Assembly: GCA_045640165.1 (NCBI GenBank)
Contig: JAZUEK010000021.1
Location: forward strand, 1 to 9,596
DNA length: 9,596 nucleotides
Reading direction: 5' to 3'
From: RGIG426 sp045640165
GTDB lineage: Bacteria > Bacillota > Clostridia > Oscillospirales > Acutalibacteraceae
Of this stretch, positions 1 through 5,437 are shown one piece after another. A program made the translations under genes and the position numbers. The notes under the pieces were generated by a model that was given only the letters and a program-made list of their open reading frames with translations, was not told where the DNA came from and searched no databases. Each line of letters starts with the position of its first letter. Position 1 is the first letter of the stretch.

Positions 1-1311
1 GCCGTTGATCGAAACGCTCGCATCGGTATCGAAGCGATACCCCGTGTTGGGAACGAGCACCCATTTTAACGAATACGAGTTCCCCTCGGCAAACGTATCG
101 TCTTCTTTGAGCTTCACCCCTTCGGTATCGTTATACCAATAATGCTCCGTGCAGGTAAACTGCGCGTCCTCCGGCAGCGTATACGCCAAATGGGCGCTCG
201 CCTTTTCGTTCACGACCGGCGTGACGTTCGCCTCCGTAAGGCTGATTTCGTCAATCGGCGGCACAAAGGTGGGGATCGAATTCGACCAAATCGTGCATTG
301 GGTCTCACCGAGTGACGTATTATTCAAATCCACGTTATTCGTGTCACCGTTGATCGAAATACGCATAGCGTCGTTAAAGGTATGGTCTTCGTCCGCCTCA
401 ATCACCCACACCAGGGAGTACGAGCTCCCCACCGCAAAGAGGTCATCCTCATTGAGCATTTTGCCCGTGCTGTCGTCAACCCAATACTGCTGCGTGCAGG
501 TATACGGCGCGTCGGTAGGCAACGTATACGACAAATGGTCGCCTGCTTTCTCGCCCACGACAGGCACAAGATCCGCGTCAAGAAGGTTGATTTCGGAAAT
601 TGCCGGCGGATCGGAGACGTAAAAGACGCCCATACAAATAATTCCATAATCTCCCGAGACGTTGGTGTTTGGGCCGATACCCAGGTTTCTACCGACGTCG
701 TTGGTAACGGTAATCGTCACGTGCCCGTTGTAAAAAGCGTAGCCATCGTCGGGGACAATCTCCAACGTCAAGAAGTAGGCGTCTCCCCTTGTAAAGGTGT
801 CGTTTTCTCCAACAGGAGCGTAGTTGTCGAGGCTGAACCAATAACTCTTGACGCAGGAAAAATGCGCATTGTCGGCAAGCCGAAACGTCGGCACGTTGTT
901 GCCCACTCGTTCACCCACGACAAGCGGTTTGGCCGTCACGTTGGAAATGGTGACTTCCTTTATGGGCAGCGCCGCGACCGCTGCCGTCCGCTCCATCCAA
1001 ATAGCGGCGATGGAGGACATAATCCACGTGTTTTCCTCATCGGCGTTTCCCTCGCCACCGTTAACGGAAACGCTTGCACCGTTGGCAAAGGCATACCCGG
1101 CTTTCGGCTCGAGCGACACGAATAAGGAATACAAATCCCCCTCGACAAAGGTGTCGGTGTCCTTAAGCTGAACCCCTTTGGTATCGTTGTACCAATAGTA
1201 GTTCGTGCAGGTATACGGCGCATTGTCCGGCAAGGTATACGACAAAAAGTCGCCTGCCGGCTTGCCGATGACCGGCGTAATAGCCGCATCGGTAATGACA
1301 ATTTCGGGGAT
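1..1311 (-). repeat. Four tandem ~117-residue modules in the secreted protein
   Basis: Copies lie at 1311-964, 963-601, 600-256 and 255-1 (the last is cut by the window edge). All share the same order of landmarks and a cysteine just before the YW/SYW motif (C67, C185, C305, C419). DNA similarity is still visible: 'gtgcaggtatacggcgc' occurs at both the first and third copies, and related bases occur in the fourth. The second copy is the most diverged. This indicates amplification inside the gene. Confidence 0.85.
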
Positions 1312-1407
1312 GGCGGTTTCCGCCGCGGCAAAAAGCGGTGTCACGGTGACGAGCATCGCCACACAAAGCACCAAGGCAAGCAGGCGCATCGACAACGATT
1401 TTTTCAT
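1..1407 (-). CDS. Secreted repeat-module surface protein, N-terminal part (runs off left edge)
   Basis: The minus strand is open without a stop from an ATG at 1407 to base 1, giving 469 residues of a longer protein. GGAGGA lies 8 bases before the ATG and a consensus promoter lies further upstream, so the start is well supported. Residues 1-29 form a typical signal peptide: MKK, a basic stretch, a hydrophobic core, then a PLFAAA cleavage region. After it come four tandem modules of about 115-121 residues, starting near residues 33, 149, 270 and 385. Each contains a YTxP segment, a C-x(3-4)-YW or SYW motif, a DTF/DLF-x-x-G turn, Y-S/F-L, and usually GYxF and a V-S-I/V-NG ending. Such modules occur in extracellular proteins of Clostridia; their ligand is unknown. 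No enzyme domain, sorting signal or dockerin is visible, but the C-terminus is missing. The same module recurs in the large protein at the right end of the window. Role inferred: cell-surface or extracellular structural or binding protein. Confidence 0.9.
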   Translation of the reverse strand, partial: MKKSLSMRLLALVLCVAMLVTVTPLFAAAETAIPEIVITDAAITPVIGKPAGDFLSYTLPDNAPYTCTNYYWYNDTKGVQLKDTDTFVEGDLYSLFVSLEPKAGYAFANGASVSVNGGEGNADEENTWIMSSIAAIWMERTAAVAALPIKEVTISNVTAKPLVVGERVGNNVPTFRLADNAHFSCVKSYWFSLDNYAPVGENDTFTRGDAYFLTLEIVPDDGYAFYNGHVTITVTNDVGRNLGIGPNTNVSGDYGIICMGVFYVSDPPAISEINLLDADLVPVVGEKAGDHLSYTLPTDAPYTCTQQYWVDDSTGKMLNEDDLFAVGSSYSLVWVIEADEDHTFNDAMRISINGDTNNVDLNNTSLGETQCTIWSNSIPTFVPPIDEISLTEANVTPVVNEKASAHLAYTLPEDAQFTCTEHYWYNDTEGVKLKEDDTFAEGNSYSLKWVLVPNTGYRFDTDASVSING

Positions 1408-1414
1408 TCCGGAT

Positions 1415-1420
1415 TCCTCC
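1415..1420 (-). promoter_or_regulatory. Ribosome binding site of the left secreted protein
   Basis: On the minus strand GGAGGA is followed by 7-8 bases and then the ATG at 1407. This is close to ideal and fixes the start just ahead of the signal peptide. Confidence 0.85.
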
Positions 1421-1438
1421 TAAAACACGTTTTGCGAT

Positions 1439-1458
1439 TCATATAAGTTATTATATGA
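1439..1458. promoter_or_regulatory. Palindrome over the -10 box, candidate operator
   Basis: The arms TCATATAA (1439-1446) and TTATATGA (1451-1458) are perfectly inverted around a four-base centre, GTTA. The palindrome covers the -10 hexamer and the expected transcription start of the left gene, where a dimeric repressor would block initiation. The arms are pure A/T apart from their ends and partly consist of the TATAAT box, so chance symmetry remains possible. Confidence 0.4.
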
Positions 1459-1478
1459 GCCGTTTGCCTCATTGTCAA
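1450..1478 (-). promoter_or_regulatory. Consensus sigma-A promoter of the left secreted protein
   Basis: Read on the minus strand, TTGACA (1478-1473) and TATAAT (1455-1450) are separated by exactly 17 bases. Both hexamers are perfect consensus. Transcription would begin near 1443, giving a leader of about 35 bases that contains the GGAGGA ribosome binding site. Confidence 0.88.
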
Positions 1479-1553
1479 GCCGATTTGGTTCAAACATTCA
1501 TTCCGCTCAAGCACAAACTTTTTGCAACCAGCGACAAAGACAGACGCTCTTTC

Positions 1554-1582
1554 TTGACTATTTTCCGAAACTATTGTATAAT
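1554..1582 (+). promoter_or_regulatory. Consensus-like sigma-A promoter of the membrane radical SAM fusion gene
   Basis: TTGACT (1554-1559) and TATAAT (1577-1582) are separated by 17 bases. Transcription should start near 1589, leaving a leader of only about 24 bases. It is divergent from the promoter at 1450-1478, with 75 bases between the two -35 boxes. Its position excludes in-frame start codons further upstream, such as the one at 1472. Confidence 0.88.
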
Positions 1583-1598
1583 GTCCTAAAAATTTTAC

Positions 1599-1603
1599 AA
1601 GGA
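1599..1603 (+). promoter_or_regulatory. Ribosome binding site that decides the start of the fusion gene
   Basis: AAGGA is 9 bases before the ATG at 1613 but only 3 bases before the in-frame ATG at 1607. The spacing favours 1613, where the protein begins MKKTQ. Confidence 0.7.
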
Positions 1604-1612
1604 CCGATGGCT

Positions 1613-4063
1613 ATGAAAAAAACACAAAGCAAAAACTATATACTCGTTTTCCTTTTGTCGTGTGCGGTGTTCTTTTTAACAACGCTTTTCGCCAACACCT
1701 ACCTGCTCGCGTTTGACGTGTCCAGCGTGCGCATCTCCGCCGCGCTGAACCCCGTTTTGGGCATCATTTTCGGCTGGCCGGCTATCCTCGGTTGCGCCGT
1801 CGGCAACTTCGCGTCCGACCTCGTTTCGGGATGGGGCATCGAGACGGCGTTACTCGGCTTCCCGTCACAGATTCTCTATGGCTTTATCCCGTATTTCCTG
1901 TGGCGGCGGTTTGTCGGTTGCAAATCCCACGTCACCCGTCTGGACAGCCCGAAAAAAGTGTTTGTGTTTATCCTCATCACCTTGGTCAACTCGATCTATA
2001 TCGGCTTGGACGTAGGATTCATTCAATGGGTTGTTTCCAAAACGGATTTTTGGCGCACCGCCTTTTTCGCCGGACTCAACGACTTTACCGCGTGCGTCAT
2101 TTTCGGGTTGCCGCTGATGGCGCTGTTCGACTACGTCTACTCGAAAAAACTCCACCGCGGCAAGCGCAAGCTGTCGTTTAACGAGGTCATCATCCTGATG
2201 ACAAGCGCCGTCGAAATCGTCGCGTTTGCGGTGATTGCCACTGTATGTAATATCGCGTATAAAGACAAAACCGTTATCGAAATTTGGCAATCCGTCTTCA
2301 TTCTCTCCATCATCGCGTTCGCGGCCATTTCGGTGGCGTCGTTTATCGTGATGGCGGTTGCCAACCACGTGCGCAAAAAGCACGCCGGACTGCGCATTAT
2401 CGAAAAGCCGAGCGGCACCATTTTTGCGGACGAAAAACGGCGGCTCGAATTTGTCTCGTTCCCCGGCCAGGCGCAGGAATACCGCATCAAATCGGACAAG
2501 CGCGGCTACGGCCTGGAAAACGCGCGTAAAAACGTGGTTGCCTCGTATGAAGAAGCGTGGTACACGACGGTTTCCAGTCAAAAAGGTTGCCCGATGAAAT
2601 GCCTTTGTTGCGACTGCCCCGGCTACGGTTTTTACGGCAACGCGACGACCGACGATTTGAAATATCAAGTGAACACCATTCTCGACAACGTCGGCACCAC
2701 GCACACACGCTATTTCAGCGTGGACTTTATGCGTATGGGCGAGCCGACGCTCAACGACGCCGTGTTGGATTTTATCGAGTTCGAGCTCTCCGCCCTCATT
2801 CGCTCTAAGGTGGATGCCGACGTCATTGTGCCGACCGTTTCCACCATGCTCCCGAAAAACAAAGCCCGCGTTACCGCGTTTTTAGAGCGGTATTGCCGCA
2901 TCAAAAACGAGGTGTACGGCGGAGACGCCGAATTGCAATTCAGCATCTTCTCCACCGACGAGAGCGCGCGCAACGAACTGTATAAAAACCGCTCTCTTTC
3001 CCTTGAGGAAATCGCAAAAATCGGCGCCACGCTCCCGATGCCGAAAGGCAACAAATACCGCCTCAATTTCCCGGTCACCAAAGACAGCGTGATTGACGCG
3101 GCGGTGATTGACGACCTGTTTGACAAAGAAAAATTCGAGATTAAACTCACCCCCATCCACCAAACCTTTAACGCGCAGGACAACGGCTTTACCGTGACGA
3201 GCGAATACGACTCCTACGACGTGTTTGCCCCGATTGAACAGGCCTTTTTGGAAAAAGGCTGGGACGTGGTGGTCTATCTCGATAAAAAAAGCGAGGATGC
3301 CGACGCGCTCACCTGCGGCCACTTACTGCTCTCGAACATCCGCGACAAATTCTCCGACACGCCGACCGAAAAACGTCGGGTCGGCATGGTGGTCGCCATC
3401 GAGATGAACGCCATTTTCGAGCGATACGGCAACTGCCGCGAAATCGAAACCAATGCCGGATTTAAGCTGTTCGTGGTCGAACAAGACCGCTTTTCGCTGT
3501 ACATCGCGCAGTCCGGCATGGGCGAATGCGCCGCGGCGGCGGCGTGCCAGTTCCTCATTTCCAAATGCAACGTCTCCACCATCATCAACTTCGGCGTGGT
3601 CGGCGGCTTGACCGAGGAAATGAAACAACTCAAAGTCTGCCTCGTGGACAAAGTCGTCCACTACAAATACGACTGCACCGAGTTTTTGCCGATGGTGGTC
3701 GGGCAGGTGGACGGCTACGATTCCATCTACATCAAGACGAGCGAAACTCTTGTGAAACACGCGTTGGCGCTGGACGAGTCACTCTCGCTTGTCACCTGCT
3801 GTTCGGGCGACAAATTCATCGGCACGGCGGAAGAAAAAACCCATCTCCACGAAACCTTCGGCGGCGACATCTGCGATATGGAATCCGCCGGCATCGTGAC
3901 CACCTGCGACATCAACAAAGTGCCGTGCATTTTGTTCAAAGCGGTGTCGGACGGCTTGGCGGACGGCGCGGACGGATTTTTCGCCGAACTGGAAAACGCC
4001 TCGCGGAAATGCCTCGAAACCGTTGACCGCATCCTTGACAAAATCGCCACGATTGAAACGTAA
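1613..4063 (+). CDS. Membrane-anchored RlmN-like radical SAM / nucleosidase-like fusion protein
   Basis: This 816-residue protein has three parts. Residues 9-250 contain about seven hydrophobic segments. The stretch around 42-98 (NPVLGIIFGW, GNFASDL, then FIPYFLW) resembles ECF-transporter S-component or QueT-like membrane domains. Residues about 285-575 match the RlmN/Cfr radical SAM type: SSQKGC leading into a CX3CX2C iron-sulfur motif (C326, C330, C333), GEP (376-378), FSIFSTDESARNELY in the position of the RlmN 'SLHA...' segment, and TCGH (567-570) where RlmN has its methyl-carrying cysteine. The N-terminal RNA-binding domain of RlmN is absent. Residues about 588-812 resemble MTA/SAH nucleosidase: SGMG (634-637), GGL (664-666), SGDKFI (731-736), DMES (755-758, E757 equivalent to the catalytic Glu) and SD (779-780, catalytic Asp). 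Known chemistry suggests that the last domain could clear SAH or 5'-deoxyadenosine. The overall substrate is unknown. The gene is monocistronic, between its own promoter and terminator. Domain calls are made by eye; the fusion is one continuous frame without internal stops. Confidence 0.88.
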   Translation: MKKTQSKNYILVFLLSCAVFFLTTLFANTYLLAFDVSSVRISAALNPVLGIIFGWPAILGCAVGNFASDLVSGWGIETALLGFPSQILYGFIPYFLWRRFVGCKSHVTRLDSPKKVFVFILITLVNSIYIGLDVGFIQWVVSKTDFWRTAFFAGLNDFTACVIFGLPLMALFDYVYSKKLHRGKRKLSFNEVIILMTSAVEIVAFAVIATVCNIAYKDKTVIEIWQSVFILSIIAFAAISVASFIVMAVANHVRKKHAGLRIIEKPSGTIFADEKRRLEFVSFPGQAQEYRIKSDKRGYGLENARKNVVASYEEAWYTTVSSQKGCPMKCLCCDCPGYGFYGNATTDDLKYQVNTILDNVGTTHTRYFSVDFMRMGEPTLNDAVLDFIEFELSALIRSKVDADVIVPTVSTMLPKNKARVTAFLERYCRIKNEVYGGDAELQFSIFSTDESARNELYKNRSLSLEEIAKIGATLPMPKGNKYRLNFPVTKDSVIDAAVIDDLFDKEKFEIKLTPIHQTFNAQDNGFTVTSEYDSYDVFAPIEQAFLEKGWDVVVYLDKKSEDADALTCGHLLLSNIRDKFSDTPTEKRRVGMVVAIEMNAIFERYGNCREIETNAGFKLFVVEQDRFSLYIAQSGMGECAAAAACQFLISKCNVSTIINFGVVGGLTEEMKQLKVCLVDKVVHYKYDCTEFLPMVVGQVDGYDSIYIKTSETLVKHALALDESLSLVTCCSGDKFIGTAEEKTHLHETFGGDICDMESAGIVTTCDINKVPCILFKAVSDGLADGADGFFAELENASRKCLETVDRILDKIATIET

Positions 4064-4075
4064 AAAAGCAAAAAC

Positions 4076-4125
4076 AAAAGCGGCAGGGAACTCCCGGAAG
4101 GCCGGGAGTTCCCTGCCGCTTTTTT
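4076..4125. terminator. Strong bidirectional terminator between convergent genes
   Basis: A perfect 22-base-pair hairpin (arms 4076-4097 and 4102-4123, loop AAGG) begins with AAAA and ends in a T run. It can therefore terminate the fusion gene on the plus strand and the aldo/keto reductase gene on the minus strand. It starts 12 bases after the first stop codon and lies just downstream of the second. Confidence 0.93.
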
Positions 4126-4130
4126 GCGGT

Positions 4131-5330
4131 TTATCCTTTGGTCTTTTTCGCTTTTCGGAACATAAATTTGCGCGCAATGGCAATGCCGGCTTTATACGGA
4201 AGCGGACGAAGCGCCGCATCCGCCTCTTTCAGCAATTTTCGGATAGGCAACTGTTGCGGACAGTGCGTTTCGCATTTGCCGCACTCGATACACTGGGTAG
4301 CAAACGCGGCTTCTTTCGTCAGTCCCACCGTTTGGGCGTATTCAAACCGCCCTTGCGTTTTCGAGTCGATATACATCGCGTTATAGCACCGAAACGCGCC
4401 GGGAATATCCACGCCTTTCGGGCAGGGCATACAATAGCGGCAACCGGTGCAACCGACTTTTTCGTTTTCGCTGATTTTTTTCGTCACCTCGCGGATGGTC
4501 TCAAAATCCGCCTCGGTAAACGCGCCGGCGGTCGCCTCGGATGCGGTGCGACAGTTTTCTTTGACCATGTCGAGCGAGTTCATACCGGACAACACGACCG
4601 TTACTTCCGGCTGGTTATAGAGCCACCGCAAGCCCCATTCCGCCGGCGTCCAATCGCGTCCGCTTTGCTTCATGACCGCTTTGGCGGAGTCGGGAAGCAT
4701 TCCCACCAGTTTGCCGCCGCGAAGCGGTTCCATAATGACCACGGGAATGCCCTTTTCCGCCGCCGCCTGCAACCCGGCTTTGCCGGCTTGGGAGTGTTCG
4801 TCAAAATAGTTATACTGGATTTGGCAGATATCCCAGTCGTAATCGGCGAGAATTTTCAAAAACCCGTCGGTGTTGCCGTGGTACGAAAACCCGATATTTT
4901 TAATTTGGCCGCTCGCCTTTTTCTCTTCAATCCAATCAAGAATGCCGACGGCTTTCAGCTTTTCCCACATCGCAACGTCGGTCAAATGGTGCATCAAATA
5001 GTAGTCGACATAGTCGGTACGCAACCGCGAGAGCTCTTCGGTAAAATATTTATCCACCGCGGCGCGGTTTCCCACGAGGTATTGCGGCAGTTTTGTGGCG
5101 ATTTTCACCTTTTCGCGAAGCCCGTTGCGCTCGAAAATCTCGCCGACCGCCGCCTCGCTTCCGCCGTAAACGTAGGCGGTATCAAAATAGTTGACGCCGC
5201 TGTTGTAGGCCTCTAAAATCTCCCGTTCGGCTTTGTCGATGTCGATACCGCCGCCTTTTTTCGTAAAGCGCATACATCCGAAACCGAGGATCGAGAGTTC
5301 GTTGCCGTTTTTATCTTTCCGATATTGCAT
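4131..5330 (-). CDS. Aldo/keto reductase with C-terminal ferredoxin-like 4Fe-4S domain
   Basis: The 399-residue protein starts at an ATG 8 bases after AGGAGG. Residues 1-290 are an aldo/keto reductase barrel: GFGCMR near the start, FDTAYVYG with the catalytic Asp50 and Tyr55, Lys80 in ATK, and His114/His115 in MHH. These fit the usual Asp-Tyr-Lys-His tetrad and predict NAD(P)H-dependent reduction of a carbonyl compound. Residues 294-303 (CX2CX2CX2CP) and 347-357 (CX2CX2CX3CP) are two ferredoxin-like cysteine clusters, as in the large family of 'predicted oxidoreductases of the aldo/keto reductase family' in anaerobes, where electrons may pass through iron-sulfur centres. The substrate cannot be told. 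The C-terminus is rich in Lys/Arg (FRKAKKTKG). The gene is a single transcription unit with its own promoter, convergent with the radical SAM fusion gene. Domain order and length are normal for the family; nothing appears broken. Confidence 0.93.
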   Translation of the reverse strand: MQYRKDKNGNELSILGFGCMRFTKKGGGIDIDKAEREILEAYNSGVNYFDTAYVYGGSEAAVGEIFERNGLREKVKIATKLPQYLVGNRAAVDKYFTEELSRLRTDYVDYYLMHHLTDVAMWEKLKAVGILDWIEEKKASGQIKNIGFSYHGNTDGFLKILADYDWDICQIQYNYFDEHSQAGKAGLQAAAEKGIPVVIMEPLRGGKLVGMLPDSAKAVMKQSGRDWTPAEWGLRWLYNQPEVTVVLSGMNSLDMVKENCRTASEATAGAFTEADFETIREVTKKISENEKVGCTGCRYCMPCPKGVDIPGAFRCYNAMYIDSKTQGRFEYAQTVGLTKEAAFATQCIECGKCETHCPQQLPIRKLLKEADAALRPLPYKAGIAIARKFMFRKAKKTKG

Positions 5331-5338
5331 ACTCTATG

Positions 5339-5344
5339 CCTCCT
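5339..5344 (-). promoter_or_regulatory. Ribosome binding site of the aldo/keto reductase gene
   Basis: AGGAGG on the minus strand lies 8 bases upstream of the ATG at 5330. This is an ideal distance and supports the chosen start. Confidence 0.85.
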
Positions 5345-5363
5345 ATCCGAATAGGTTTCTTTC

Positions 5364-5391
5364 AGTATAGCACACATTTTGAAAAACACAA
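5364..5391 (-). promoter_or_regulatory. Promoter of the aldo/keto reductase gene, extended -10 type
   Basis: On the minus strand TATACT (5369-5364) is preceded by TGC, an extended -10 element. A weaker -35, TTGTGT (5391-5386), lies 16 bases upstream. Transcription would start near 5357, giving a leader of about 27 bases. The promoter directly follows the T run of the upstream gene's terminator. Confidence 0.7.
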
Positions 5392-5427
5392 GAAAAAAGG
5401 GCAGGGATGTAAATCCCTGCGCTTTTT
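5392..5427 (-). terminator. Terminator of the large dockerin protein gene
   Basis: The arms GCAGGGAT (5401-5408) and ATCCCTGC (5413-5420) form a hairpin with a four-base loop, followed on the minus strand by CC and a run of T (5398-5393). It lies 18 bases after the stop codon at 5438. A T run on the plus side (5423-5427) would let it work in that direction too. Confidence 0.85.
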
Positions 5428-5437
5428 GTTCCGTTGC

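Noticed and set aside
382..1125. A 247-codon open frame on the plus strand inside the left secreted protein gene
   Set aside because: The opposite strand has a signal peptide, four related modules, a promoter and a ribosome binding site. The plus-strand product shows no such features.
1..1311. Regular DNA similarity between segments, considered as a CRISPR-like array
   Set aside because: The period is about 350 bases, there are no short identical repeats with spacers, and the similarity follows codons of a protein module.
1472..1474. ATG at 1472 as the start of the fusion protein
   Set aside because: It lies upstream of the promoter hexamers at 1554-1582, overlaps the -35 box of the divergent gene and has no good ribosome binding site.
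1865..2704. A 279-codon open frame on the minus strand inside the fusion gene
   Set aside because: It is antisense to conserved membrane and radical SAM sequence and its low-complexity, charged product looks like a codon-usage shadow.
1613..4063. Calling the fusion gene rlmN or cfr
   Set aside because: The RNA-binding N-terminal domain is missing, the resolving cysteine position is Thr, and membrane and nucleosidase-like domains are added. The name would imply a function that the sequence does not support.
4023..5216. A 397-codon open frame on the plus strand, almost fully antisense to the aldo/keto reductase gene
   Set aside because: It begins inside the end of the fusion gene, spans the terminator, has no ribosome binding site, and its product is rich in Arg, His and Phe without any domain. 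The opposite strand encodes a complete, recognisable enzyme.
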